Shown one piece after another: positions 27,212-36,146 of a stretch of 64,000 nt of DNA. Both the position numbers and the translations under genes were made by a program. Below the pieces are notes generated by a model. That model was not told the DNA's origin and did not search any database. It saw only the letters and a list, made by a program, of their open reading frames with translations. Within the stretch, counting starts at the first letter, position 1, and every line of letters starts with the position of its first letter. This DNA is from Alicyclobacillus fastidiosus (GTDB lineage: Bacteria; Bacillota; Bacilli; Alicyclobacillales; Alicyclobacillaceae): positions 124,001 to 188,000 of the forward strand of contig NZ_CP104067.1 of the NCBI RefSeq assembly GCF_026651875.1, read 5' to 3'.

Positions 27212-29163
27212 CGTCACGCGTCCTGGTCATCGGACATGGTGTGCTCGCCGATACTGTACTCAAACTACTAGGTTTCAGAAATGAGTGTGAAACGATCCGC
27301 GAGCCGGAGGTGCCGTCGGAGGTCCCTGCGGGCGTAGATTTGGCACTCGTGCTCGACGACGACTGGCCTCCGTCTGTTCATTCGCTGGCCGAAGACGCCT
27401 TTCGGGGGATAGGGCTGCCGTGGCTCCGTGGATTTGTGGCATTTGGGAACGGATTCATTGGCCCACTGGTTCGGCCAACAGAAGCTGGATGCTCCTACTG
27501 TGCGGATATGCGCACGCTGATGGCAGAGGCGGATAGACGTGAAATGTGGCAGTTGAGGATGCAGCGTGCGACGTTCGGCGGCACTGGTCGAGATGTGTGG
27601 GCGACGCGGACTGGGCTGTTTCACATGGCGAACCTCATCGTGGCGGAAGTCGAGCGGATACTGTGCGACGTCGACACCTGCCGCGTGGTCGATCACGTCA
27701 TCTGCACGAACTTAGACACGTTCGACACCGCGCGTCACTTCATTTTGCCCAACGCGGGCTGCCCAGTCTGTGGGACATTGCCAGACGATTCCCGAGAAAC
27801 TGCAGTCATTGACCTGAGTCCTAGTCCAAAAGTGAACGAACACAGTTTTCGAAGTCGTGCTATCCAGGATTTGGGTGGTAAACTCGTTCACGACTACTTG
27901 GATTACGGGTCGGGGCTACTCAACGGAAAGGTACACGATCTCATCACGCCATTTGCCGCAGTGAGTGTCAATCTTCCGCTTTTGATGGGGGATGAGGGCA
28001 CTTCTGGCCGAGCCCACTCCTACGAGGAATGTGAAGTGACGGCCATCTTGGAGGGGCTTGAACGCTACTGTGGACTGGAGCCTCGTGGGAAGCAAACGGT
28101 TGTCTACGACGCTTACGCCCATCTGAAAGACCATGCGCTAAACCCGATCACCGTCGGATTGCACGACCCTCGACAATATGCGCGCCCCGATTTTCCGTTT
28201 CAAGCGTTTGCCGATGATCTGGCCATGGAGTGGGTGTGGGGGTACTCCCTGACCAAACAGCGACCCATCCTCATCCCCCTGCGACTCGCCTACTACAGCC
28301 TAGGTTGTCAGGACGGGTTCGTCTACGAGACGTCCAACGGATGTGCGCTTGGCGGCACGCTGGTAGAGGCCATCTTTCACGGGATCCTCGAAATCGTCGA
28401 ACGCGACGCGTTTCTCATGACTTGGTACGCAAAGTTACCTCTACCAGCCATCGACCTGTCGAGCAGCCCGGACATCGAGTTGCAGTGGATGATAGAGCGC
28501 GTGAGATCCGCGGCCGGCTACGATCTTCACTTCTACAACGCGACGATGGAAAACGGCATCCCGACGGTCTTTGTCATTGCGAAGAACAGGCGGTCAAGCG
28601 GCTTAAACCTGTTGTGCTCGGCTGGTGCGCATGTAGACCCGATGCGTGCCATTAAAGGCGCCATTCAGGAGACTGCTGGCATGCTGCTTCGATTCGACGA
28701 AAAGCTGGAGGCCGAGCGAGGCACCTATTTGCGCATGCTGCATGAACCAGCTCTCGTTCAACAGATGGGGGATCACTCGATGCTCTATGGATTGCCGGAA
28801 GCAGAGCAGAGGCTCGCGTTTTTATTAGACCCTGAGCGACCGGTTCAAAAGCTGGAGGAAGCCTTTCAGTGGAGCGCTGCTGTGCACAGCGATTTGACGG
28901 ATGACCTAAAGGAGATATTGAACATTCTCGCCAGGTTGCAGCTCGAGGTGATGGTCGTCAATCAGACATCCCCCGAACTTGCGAGAAATGGCCTGCACTG
29001 CGTAAAAGTCATCATTCCCGGCATGTTACCCATGACATTTGGCTACCATCTCACGCGTTTAGAGCACTTGGATAGGGTCCTTTGTGTACCGATGAAACTC
29101 GGGTATACCAACAAACCACTGACGCGGGAACAACTGAATCCCCATCCGCATCCATTCCCGTAA
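27208..29163 (+). CDS. TOMM cyclodehydratase, YcaO domain (SagD-type)
   Basis: 651-aa YcaO enzyme that uses ATP to cyclise Cys/Ser/Thr of the precursor to azolines. The N-terminal third is E1-like with a zinc tetrad Cys95, Cys98, Cys185 and Cys188 (CSYC and CPVC). The YcaO part from about 230 shows EECEVTAILEGLERYCG and GTLVEAIFHGILEIVERDAF, which carry the ATP- and magnesium-binding glutamates. The C-terminus ends in the proline-rich PHPHPFP expected for peptide-modifying YcaO proteins. ATG 27208 overlaps the previous stop by 4 bp. The open frame from 27184 is rejected as start. Confidence 0.88.
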   Translation: MTSRVLVIGHGVLADTVLKLLGFRNECETIREPEVPSEVPAGVDLALVLDDDWPPSVHSLAEDAFRGIGLPWLRGFVAFGNGFIGPLVRPTEAGCSYCADMRTLMAEADRREMWQLRMQRATFGGTGRDVWATRTGLFHMANLIVAEVERILCDVDTCRVVDHVICTNLDTFDTARHFILPNAGCPVCGTLPDDSRETAVIDLSPSPKVNEHSFRSRAIQDLGGKLVHDYLDYGSGLLNGKVHDLITPFAAVSVNLPLLMGDEGTSGRAHSYEECEVTAILEGLERYCGLEPRGKQTVVYDAYAHLKDHALNPITVGLHDPRQYARPDFPFQAFADDLAMEWVWGYSLTKQRPILIPLRLAYYSLGCQDGFVYETSNGCALGGTLVEAIFHGILEIVERDAFLMTWYAKLPLPAIDLSSSPDIELQWMIERVRSAAGYDLHFYNATMENGIPTVFVIAKNRRSSGLNLLCSAGAHVDPMRAIKGAIQETAGMLLRFDEKLEAERGTYLRMLHEPALVQQMGDHSMLYGLPEAEQRLAFLLDPERPVQKLEEAFQWSAAVHSDLTDDLKEILNILARLQLEVMVVNQTSPELARNGLHCVKVIIPGMLPMTFGYHLTRLEHLDRVLCVPMKLGYTNKPLTREQLNPHPHPFP

Positions 29164-29186
29164 ACCGATGCTTTGGAGTGAGCGAG

Positions 29187-30785
29187 ATGAAACTAGATGA
29201 ATTCCTGTACAACCTTCATTTTGACATCGACAAAGTGCGGCCCACGGATTTGGATGTCGACTGGGAGGATGCGCCGCTTCCCTTCAAGCTTTATCAGGAT
29301 TTGCCTGTCACGCCTCTGTCGTCCGACATACGTTTCGAGCTGAATGTGAGTCCGGCGCAGACTAGGACATCCGTTACCCTTCAGCAAATCGGCGATTATT
29401 TCTGGTACAGTTACGGCCTCACACAACTGTGCCACGTGATGCTACCGACTGATGACGGGGAAGAGCGATACAACTTCATGCAGATGTTGCGACGCTATGT
29501 GCCATCTGGTGGTGCTCTCTATCCGAGCGAATTGTACGCCTACCTCAAAGTGGACGGTCTGGCTCCCGGCGTCTATCACTACGACGTCGCGCACCACCGT
29601 TTCGTGCTGTTGCGGGAAGGAAATTTTGATACGTACTTGGAACGGGCTCTGGGCCACAGGTGTCATCTGGAATCCTGTTTTGGCACGCTGTTTGTCTCGA
29701 CGATGTTCTGGAAGAACTTCTATAAATATCATGACTTTTCGTATCGACTGCAGGGACTCGACGCCGGTGCACTCATTGGGCAGCTGCTCGAGGTGGCCAA
29801 ACGGTGTGGCTATGCTTCCGTTGTCTACTTTCAATTTCTCGACAGGGCCATCAATCACTTGTTGGGGCTGTGCGATGAGGAAGAGTCCGCGTATGCGGTG
29901 ATTCCTCTGGCTCTGACTGAGGGCTCCATCGTAAATCGTCGTGGGGATATCCACGCGGCGACCGAAGTGGAATCGGCCGAAGCGCTTTGCAAAGAGCTGG
30001 TCGAACTGCAGCACAGGCACTACAGCAAATCCATCAAAAAAGGGAAGTACCCGATGCTCGTCACAATGAATCAGGCATCGATGCTCCATTCAACTGAGTC
30101 TTTCACCGAAATGCCTCCGTCCCCGCTTGCGGCCAATCGCGTGGATGGAGATGTCGCCCCACTTCCTGCAGCACAACGCCCGACGGACGATTTCGCCGCA
30201 GCATGTCGTCGGCGGTTTTCACCCGCCCTCGACTTTGTGCAGGGGCATACGAGTCTAGCGGACCTATCCGCTCTCCTATCGGAAACCATGATGTCGTTCG
30301 CCTATGACAACGACATCGATTCAAATCGACAGGAATTTTATCCGAGGGTGTCTCTAGCTAGTTGCGTGCACGGTGTCGACGGCCTCGCAGACGGTGCGTA
30401 TCTTTACGACTTCAAGCATCATGGGCTGCGGCTGCTGCATGGGGGGGATCATCGCCTGCGACTTCAAGAGGGCCTGACGATGCCAACCGTCAATCTATTT
30501 CAAGTGCCATTGTGTTTCCACTTGATCGGTACGCGCGGTGGGTACCAGCAGATCTTTGGCTATCGAGGATACCGAATGCAGCAGATGGAGGTGGGGATGT
30601 GTTTACAGCGTTTGCTCTTATCCGCGTCAGCACATGGCCTAGGGGGACACCCATTACTCGGCTACGACGAGGGCGCGTGTGACGACATCTACCATTGCGA
30701 GGCCCAGGGAAAGACCTGCCTCATCGAAGTGCCAGTCGGGTGTTATCGAAAGACAGCGCGCTTCGAGGGGGCGCTCTACTGGTGA
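29187..30785 (+). CDS. SagB-type azoline dehydrogenase, two-domain
   Basis: 532-aa FMN-dependent nitroreductase-fold enzyme that oxidises thiazolines to thiazoles. Two SagB-like domains are visible. The first is at about 60-285 (RRYVPSGGALYPSELYAYL, then GLDAGALIGQLLEVAKRCGY). The second is at about 350-530 (EFYPRVSLASCVHGVDGLADGAYLYD, then MEVGMCLQRLLLSASAHGLGGHPLLGYD). The first carries the classical substrate/FMN signature; the second may be structural. ATG 29187 is chosen over a start at 29082 that would lie inside the YcaO gene. Its stop codon overlaps the GTG of a small gene. Confidence 0.87.
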   Translation: MKLDEFLYNLHFDIDKVRPTDLDVDWEDAPLPFKLYQDLPVTPLSSDIRFELNVSPAQTRTSVTLQQIGDYFWYSYGLTQLCHVMLPTDDGEERYNFMQMLRRYVPSGGALYPSELYAYLKVDGLAPGVYHYDVAHHRFVLLREGNFDTYLERALGHRCHLESCFGTLFVSTMFWKNFYKYHDFSYRLQGLDAGALIGQLLEVAKRCGYASVVYFQFLDRAINHLLGLCDEEESAYAVIPLALTEGSIVNRRGDIHAATEVESAEALCKELVELQHRHYSKSIKKGKYPMLVTMNQASMLHSTESFTEMPPSPLAANRVDGDVAPLPAAQRPTDDFAAACRRRFSPALDFVQGHTSLADLSALLSETMMSFAYDNDIDSNRQEFYPRVSLASCVHGVDGLADGAYLYDFKHHGLRLLHGGDHRLRLQEGLTMPTVNLFQVPLCFHLIGTRGGYQQIFGYRGYRMQQMEVGMCLQRLLLSASAHGLGGHPLLGYDEGACDDIYHCEAQGKTCLIEVPVGCYRKTARFEGALYW

Positions 30786-30940
30786 GTGTGGAGACAGCCC
30801 AGGCCTACATGGAGGCGGTGGGCTGTCTGACCGGTTTCATGATTTCCGGTCTTCGGGCCGAGTGCGTACGATACAAAGGGGACTTGACTCAACCAGTGTC
30901 ACAGGACCATCGCCGCGTTCTGCACTGCATGGTAAAGTGA
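30782..30940 (+). CDS. Small TOMM-cluster protein, unknown
   Basis: 52-aa protein. GTG 30782 overlaps the stop of the dehydrogenase gene (GTGA), a sign of coupled translation. An upstream in-frame start at 30695 lies inside the dehydrogenase gene and is less likely. The sequence is mixed, with three cysteines (VGCLTGF, AECVRY, LHCMVK) and no clear membrane helix. It is not a recognised family. Position suggests a helper, an immunity factor or a second small peptide. Confidence 0.5.
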   Translation: MSVETAQAYMEAVGCLTGFMISGLRAECVRYKGDLTQPVSQDHRRVLHCMVK

Positions 30941-30998
30941 GCTTATGCGTTGGAATTGCCTAAGACGCGCAAGCGAACAGACTGTGAGAGGTGCAAAC

Positions 30999-31316
30999 AT
31001 GGCGTGGATTTACTTGTTCTTTGGCATTTTGGCTGAGGTCTGTGGCACGACGTCGATGAAACTGTCGCGAGGGTTTAGCAAACTAACGCCCTCCATCGCC
31101 CTTTTCGTGTTTTATGGATTGAGTCTGATTCTCGTCAACCTCGCGCTCAAGCGCCTCGAGGTGAGTGTGGCCTATGCCGTCTGGTCTGCAGTCGGAACCG
31201 CCATCATGGCCACCATTGGCGTCCTCTATTTTAAAGAGCCGTTCAGTGCGCTGAAAGTCGCGTCGTTAGTCCTGATTGTGCTGGGCGTCGTCGGATTGAA
31301 TCTCAGTTCCCGCTAG
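30999..31316 (+). CDS. SMR-family small multidrug exporter
   Basis: 105-aa four-helix transporter of the EmrE/QacC/Sug family. The essential membrane Glu13 is in ILAEVCGTTSMKLS. The conserved SVAYAVWSAVGTA loop-helix and the C-terminal LIVLGVVGLNL are present. ATG 30999 follows GAGAGGTG. Sixty bp after the TOMM genes and on the same strand, it could be part of that unit. SMR proteins usually export small cations, so a role in peptide export or immunity is speculative. Confidence 0.85.
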   Translation: MAWIYLFFGILAEVCGTTSMKLSRGFSKLTPSIALFVFYGLSLILVNLALKRLEVSVAYAVWSAVGTAIMATIGVLYFKEPFSALKVASLVLIVLGVVGLNLSSR

Positions 31317-31773
31317 GTGAACGCTTGTTACAAGTACACACAGGGACCTGGACAACTGGTCCCCTTTCATTCGCCGACCTGTGTTGCGGCTCGACTCGAG
31401 TACGGGCACGGTGCCGCGGTAGGCGTACTCCCCGAAACGATTCCACATAAAAATTTACAAATTACCAATTGGCACTTTATCCGTAATTTACATTCCAGCA
31501 GTAGCCTAGTACCGAATAAACCATCGAACAGTAAAACCCTGGCCATTTCGCGATGGTTTCTGGGTGGAGTGTGCGCGTCGGCGTGTCGGCGACCGCGAGT
31601 GGCGCACGGGCAGTAAACCGCGTCCGTTCTGCACTCCGCCCATATGGAAAGGTTCGGTGAAGTCTATGGCACAAAAGGTAGAAGAGATGATATCGGAGTC
31701 GTCGATGGGACACAGCTCGTTTGCGCGCCGCCACCGTGTGATATCTTCGCGAAGGCACACGACGTGCTTTTAT

Positions 31774-32067
31774 CGCACTGTCTTCTTTACGCCCTATGTC
31801 ATTCCGCTCGTCGGCTCCGGCCTCGTCTTCACGCTGCTCTTCAACACCGACAACGGCTTGGTCAACCACGTCCTGACTCATTTCGGAATGAAGCCGGTCA
31901 ATTGGCTTGGGTCCAGCCACACGGCCCTCATCTCGGTCATGCTGGTGTCGCTTTGGCAGTATTGCGGCTACTACATGCTGATATTCCTGGCGGGCCTGCA
32001 AAACGTTCCCCAAAGTCTCGTGGAGGCTTGTCAGGTGGACGGTGCAAATCGCTGGCGGAAAATGGTC
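31774..32067 (+). pseudogene. Remnant of ABC sugar/glycerol-3-phosphate permease (ugpA-like)
   Basis: About 97 residues of a UgpA-type permease (RTVFFTPYVIPLVGSGLVF to VEACQVDGANRWRKM). It covers the middle helices and the ABC coupling motif. The N-terminal membrane helix and everything after the coupling motif are missing. The fragment sits inside a longer open frame that continues without stop into a binding-protein tail, so a deletion joined the two genes in frame. Not expected to function. Confidence 0.75.
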
Positions 32068-32337
32068 TCCGAGTGGTCGATGATGACGGGGTATTTGCCC
32101 GTCCAAAAGGCAACCTTGCAACAGAGCGACTACCAGGCGTTCCTGAAGAAGAATTCACAATTCAACACCGCACTTGCAGAACTGAAATACCAAAAGGCGG
32201 CGCCGGCTTCACCGCAGTACCTTGGGGTACTACAGACCGTGCAACAGGGGCTGCAGGGGATCTTTGACGAAGGAAAATCTGTCACCCAAACTATGCAGCA
32301 AACCGCACAACAAGCGGATAGTGAGTTGAACGGATGA
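32068..32337 (+). pseudogene. Remnant of ABC binding protein C-terminus (ugpB-like)
   Basis: About 89 residues fused in frame to the permease remnant. SEWSMMTGYLPVQKATLQ, then YQAFLKKNSQFNTALAEL and the helical QTVQQGLQGIFDEGKSVTQ match the end of UgpB-type solute-binding proteins. The signal peptide and both lobes are gone. The natural stop at 32335-32337 is kept and overlaps the start of the next remnant by 4 bp, as in an intact operon. Confidence 0.75.
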
Positions 32338-32820
32338 TGGGGACGGAGACGGGAATCGCGCTGCCAAGACATGGGGGGGCCGTACAGGACGTGCTCGCGC
32401 AGGATGGGCTGTTGCGCATCGCCCACCGCGGCGCGAGCGAGACGTCACCCGAAAATACGATTCATGCGTTCCGACAAGCGATTGCCGATGGGGCCGACAT
32501 GATTGAGCTGGATGTTCGGTTGACCAAAGACGGGAGTCTCGTCATCGTCCACGACGAGTACCTGAACCGTACCACCAGCGGACAAGGGCTGGTCTGTGAC
32601 CGACATGTGGACGAGATCCGTCGACTCGATGCCGGATCGTGGTTCCACCCACAGTTCGCGGGGATTCGCGTCCCTGGAACCCTCGTTTATCGCCGAAGCA
32701 CAAGTAAGGGGATATCACGTTCTGATATGGACGGGGAGGAGCCTGGAGATGCTCGAGTGGTCGACGATGCATCAGGTGGACGGCGTCATCTTGGACGATG
32801 TGAAATTGGGGCTCGGTTAA
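32334..32820 (+). pseudogene. Broken glycerophosphodiester phosphodiesterase
   Basis: The N-terminal half of a GDPD enzyme ([41 protein letters not shown]) reads in one frame to about 32676. Its C-terminal end ([30 protein letters not shown]) follows in the +1 frame to 32820. The middle of the TIM barrel is deleted and the frame is lost. With the ugp remnants it shows that a glycerol-3-phosphate/glycerophosphodiester operon once stood here. Confidence 0.8.
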
Positions 32821-32850
32821 GCTGACGCGGAATCACCCGCTCTAATTGTG

Positions 32851-32880
32851 TGTCTACCTGAATATTACTGTGAGTAGACA
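32851..32880 (+). promoter_or_regulatory. Inverted repeat upstream of larA
   Basis: TGTCTAC (32851-32857) and GTAGACA (32874-32880) are perfect complements 16 bp apart, 55 bp before the larA start. It is a candidate operator; no regulator gene is adjacent. Confidence 0.4.
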
Positions 32881-32934
32881 TACCGTTTCGCGAAGCCATG
32901 ACGCGGTATCGGTGCACGAGAGGAGTGGCAGGAA

Positions 32935-34236
32935 ATGAGCGTCATTCGTCAACTAGTGGAAGATGTTCCCCTTCCGAAAATGGTGGAAATCGGTCAGCGG
33001 TTTCCAAACCCGACTGTCGAGGACATCGATGATACGGTCAACCGCGCCTTTGCTGCCGAGGCGTCGAGAATCGCCTGGCCGGCATCTGGCGAGATTGCTG
33101 TGGTCGTAGGCAGCCGGGGGATCTCGCAGATTGATAAAGTCACCAAGGCGGTCGTAACCCACCTCAAGAGCCGAGGGTACCAACCGTTTGTGATCCCCGG
33201 GATGGGCAGCCACGGTGGGGCGACGTCCGAGGGGCAGAAGGAAGTTTTGGAGAGTTTGGGCGTCACTGAGGATTCTGTTGGTGCCCCGATTCGATCCTCG
33301 ATGGAAGTCGTTCAACTTGGACAACTTCCCAACGGATTGCCGATTTACATGGATAAACTCGCACACGAGGCGGATGGCATTGTCGTGATCAACCGGATCA
33401 AGCCGCACACTGCATTTCGTGGGCCGTATGAGAGCGGTATTGTGAAGATGATCGCCATTGGGCTTGGCAAACAGAAGGGCGCCGAATCCTGTCACAAGTT
33501 GGGATTTGGACACATGGCTGGGCACATCGTCCAAGTGGCTGAAGCGTCTCTTCGAACCGGGGCGATTTTGGCGGGTGTGGCGATCATTGAAAACGCGTAT
33601 GATCGGATTGCGGAAATTCACGTTCTGCCCGCAAACGATATCCTTGTGCGAGAACCTAGCTTGTTGATGCGGGCGAAGAGCCTCATGCCGCGGATACTGG
33701 TGGATGCGTTTGACGTATTGGTGATTGATGAAATTGGCAAGGACGTGAGTGGAGATGGCATGGACCCGAACATCACAGGTCGCTATGCCACCCCCTTTGC
33801 GACGGGAGGCCCGAAGGTGACACGGATTTGCGTCCGTCGCCTCACGGAACGCACGCATGGAAACGCCAATGGAATTGGCGTGGCAGATACGACGACGAAG
33901 CAGGTGTTTGACGCCATTGATTTTGAGAAGACGTATCCGAACGCGTTGACCTCCACGGTCATCGAGCCCGTCAAACTCCCGATGGTGCTCGAGAACGACA
34001 AACTAGCCATCCAAACCGCGATTAAAACGTCCAATCTTCTGCGGGAAGAGGACGTCAAATTGGTGCATCTTCGCACGACTCTACAATTGGACGTGATTCG
34101 CGTCTCAGAGTCGCTGCTTCCGGTTTTAAACAATCGAGCTGACATTGAGATTCTTTCTGATCCGATGGAGTGGCACTTTGACGCTGCCGGCGCCTTAAAC
34201 GTCGCACGGAGTTGGCATGGAAATCACGTGCATTAA
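32935..34236 (+). CDS. larA: Nickel-pincer-dependent racemase/epimerase (LarA family)
   Basis: 433-aa DUF2088/LarA-family enzyme. His93 (PGMGSHGGAT) and His158 (RIKPHTAFRGP) stand where the two hydride-transfer histidines of lactate racemase lie. Lys171 (ESGIVKMIAIG) is the likely attachment lysine of the nickel-pincer nucleotide. The rest differs clearly from L. plantarum LarA, and homologues act on various 2-hydroxy acids and sugar acids, so lactate is not assured. ATG 32935 follows AGGAGTGG. The cofactor genes larE, larB and larC lie 2 kb on. An MFS transporter gene lies between them in convergent orientation to larA. Family firm, substrate open. Confidence 0.82.
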   Translation: MSVIRQLVEDVPLPKMVEIGQRFPNPTVEDIDDTVNRAFAAEASRIAWPASGEIAVVVGSRGISQIDKVTKAVVTHLKSRGYQPFVIPGMGSHGGATSEGQKEVLESLGVTEDSVGAPIRSSMEVVQLGQLPNGLPIYMDKLAHEADGIVVINRIKPHTAFRGPYESGIVKMIAIGLGKQKGAESCHKLGFGHMAGHIVQVAEASLRTGAILAGVAIIENAYDRIAEIHVLPANDILVREPSLLMRAKSLMPRILVDAFDVLVIDEIGKDVSGDGMDPNITGRYATPFATGGPKVTRICVRRLTERTHGNANGIGVADTTTKQVFDAIDFEKTYPNALTSTVIEPVKLPMVLENDKLAIQTAIKTSNLLREEDVKLVHLRTTLQLDVIRVSESLLPVLNNRADIEILSDPMEWHFDAAGALNVARSWHGNHVH

Positions 34237-34273
34237 CACGCTGCTCTACTTGTGACCGAGGGTGAGACGCTTC

Positions 34274-34301
34274 AACCGCAAGGCGATTGCGCATTGCGGT
34301 T
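34274..34301. terminator. Convergent hairpin larA / MFS
   Basis: AACCGCAA (34274-34281) and TTGCGGTT (34294-34301) form an 8-bp perfect stem between the two convergent genes. There is no T-run on either side, so it is a weak bidirectional terminator candidate. Confidence 0.45.
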
Positions 34302-34316
34302 GGAGCTGCTGGTCTA

Positions 34317-35684
34317 TTAATCTTCTTTGCCCACGTATCCGTAGACTTCCGGAAGAATGAAGATGGCACTGAGCAGACCGAGCAGTGGGAAGATGGCCGT
34401 AAACAGCGTTGCGTTCCCCGTCCCGATGGCACTGAAAAAGGAAGGGAAGAAGAAAATACTTAAGAAACCAGACAACTTCACGAACATATACGCAAATCCA
34501 CTAGCCGTACCTCGATATCTAGCGGGTGCGACCATGGACGGAATGGTCATGGTATTCTCCGCGTCCCAGTAGTGACCCCAGAGCATCGCGCCTGCAGCAA
34601 ACGGCAACAGGAGGACAGCCCCAGTATAGATGGCCACAGCAGCCAGAATCAGCGACCCGAGAACAATCGAAAACCCGATGATACTGAGTCTGCGTTGACC
34701 AATTTTCGGCGTGATGATAGGCCCTACCCAGCCGGAGATCAGCGCGACGATATACACGGCCAACGTCAGCAAGTCCGTTTGGACAAGCCCGGAGACGTGC
34801 ACCATGACAAACAGAATCGGTAGATAGAATGCAAACGTCGCAAATTCGCCATTTTGCATAAATCCTGCGACCCAACCAAAGAGTGTCGCCCGCCAGCGAA
34901 CTTTATCTCGGTGGATATCCTTTAGAAATTCTCTCAATTTTGGGCTGGGGATATCATAGTCCACGTCGGGTAGCATCTCGAGAGAATCGCCATACATTTT
35001 TTGAGATATCTCTTTTGCTTGATGAAACTTACCGCGTTGAATGAGCCAGATAGCGGTTTCCGGCAAATTGTATCGGAGGAAGAACAGGACGATGGCTGGC
35101 ACGCCCGATAACCCTAAAATGAGCCTCCAGAGTGTGCTGTGCGACATTCCGAGCACCAAAAAGAGCAAGACCATCGCAATCGACACGACTTCTCCTACGG
35201 CGAACATGAATTGCCAACGGTTGCCCATCACCTCACGCTTGCCGCGTTGCATAAACTCCATGATGTACGTATAGCCGTTGGCGATATCGGTACCTAGTGG
35301 AATGCCGACGATGAACCGAATGATGACGAGTACGGCCATGTTGGGTGCAAAAGCCTGTGCCACCCCAAAAATGAAGAACATTACCATCGTGCCTAAGAAG
35401 ACAGCACGCCGTCCAATTTTGTCCGTCAACCAGCCGCCAGCTAAAGCTCCGATTAAAGCTCCGCCTTGCGTCGCACCCGCTGCTAGCCCTAGCACCAGGG
35501 CGGATGGGTGATAGATGCTCTTTAAAAAAATTAGAACAAATGAAATAGAGTAGAGATCCCACGCCTCGATAAAGATGGAAGCGATCATGAGCCAGCCCAC
35601 TTTGTTCCCGCTTGGACTGTATTTGCCCACTAGGTACTCGATAGCTTCGGACATTTTTGCATTTGACACAGGTGATCCTTGCAT
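34317..35684 (-). CDS. MFS transporter (sugar/organic-acid porter type)
   Basis: 455-aa major facilitator with about 12 helices and the signature loop GGWLTDKIGRRAVFLG after helix 2. The central loop is long, and PETAIWLIQRGKFHQA resembles the sugar-porter PESPRWL motif. ATG 35684 with GGAAGGA upstream; a second ATG ten codons in is possible. Surrounded by the nickel-pincer genes, it probably imports the LarA substrate, a sugar acid or hydroxy acid. A cre-like site just upstream suggests catabolite repression. Confidence 0.78.
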   Translation of the reverse strand: MQGSPVSNAKMSEAIEYLVGKYSPSGNKVGWLMIASIFIEAWDLYSISFVLIFLKSIYHPSALVLGLAAGATQGGALIGALAGGWLTDKIGRRAVFLGTMVMFFIFGVAQAFAPNMAVLVIIRFIVGIPLGTDIANGYTYIMEFMQRGKREVMGNRWQFMFAVGEVVSIAMVLLFLVLGMSHSTLWRLILGLSGVPAIVLFFLRYNLPETAIWLIQRGKFHQAKEISQKMYGDSLEMLPDVDYDIPSPKLREFLKDIHRDKVRWRATLFGWVAGFMQNGEFATFAFYLPILFVMVHVSGLVQTDLLTLAVYIVALISGWVGPIITPKIGQRRLSIIGFSIVLGSLILAAVAIYTGAVLLLPFAAGAMLWGHYWDAENTMTIPSMVAPARYRGTASGFAYMFVKLSGFLSIFFFPSFFSAIGTGNATLFTAIFPLLGLLSAIFILPEVYGYVGKED

Positions 35685-35702
35685 ACCTCACCATCCTTCC
35701 TT

Positions 35703-35716
35703 TGTACACGCTTTCA
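35703..35716 (-). promoter_or_regulatory. cre-like site upstream of MFS gene
   Basis: On the minus strand TGAAAGCGTGTACA, 13 of 14 matches to the cre consensus. It is about 20 bp upstream of the MFS start codon and so lies inside the transcript or at its start. Confidence 0.55.
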
Positions 35717-35901
35717 CCGCCCGACCACGGTGCGGTGATCAGGCTTTGCAACGCCCTAACTCATGTTCAGACCTCCTCAAATCCGCTAAGTACTTTCGTA
35801 ACTTACGGACCGCGTGTGTTGCTAAAAGTTATATTGCGGAAATTAACCGAACATGACGTATTTAAAAATTCATCCAGGGGCGCAGAGAGAATGTTGGGAA
35901 T

Positions 35902-35917
35902 TTGGATAGGGATCCAA
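35902..35917. promoter_or_regulatory. Inverted repeat in lar divergent region
   Basis: TTGGAT (35902-35907) and ATCCAA (35912-35917) are separated by 4 bp, and flanking A/T bases extend the symmetry. It may be an operator for either divergent gene. Confidence 0.35.
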
Positions 35918-36146
35918 TTTTCAACCGGTTTGAGGGGTTGATACCGCTCGCCAGGTCGAAGTTTGGAAAGGAGATGGGGCGATTGTCCAGATTGATAAGA
36001 TAATTCCCGCTATCGCGTAATACCTTAAGGATAAAGGTACGAATTCACTTATGACTGTTGTGCTAGGGGGACACGGTGAATCTACTTCGAACGCGAGCGT
36101 GAATGTTGTCGTCCATTTGCAATAGAGGTAAAAGGGGGAGTCCTAC

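Larger units (their letters stand above)
35685..36146. other. Divergent control region, MFS / larE
   Basis: 462 bp without a normal-sized gene. It contains a cre-like site (35703-35716), a start-stop mini-frame with perfect ribosome site on the minus strand (35756-35778), and an inverted repeat TTGGAT/ATCCAA (35902-35917). No clear -35/-10 pair was found. Confidence 0.5.

Noticed and set aside
31564..32337. A single 257-aa transporter protein
   Set aside because: It joins permease and binding-protein pieces that never occur in one chain; treated as a deletion fusion.
32953..33858. 301-codon minus-strand frame inside larA
   Set aside because: Antisense shadow; composition is His/Arg/Asn-rich without family motifs.
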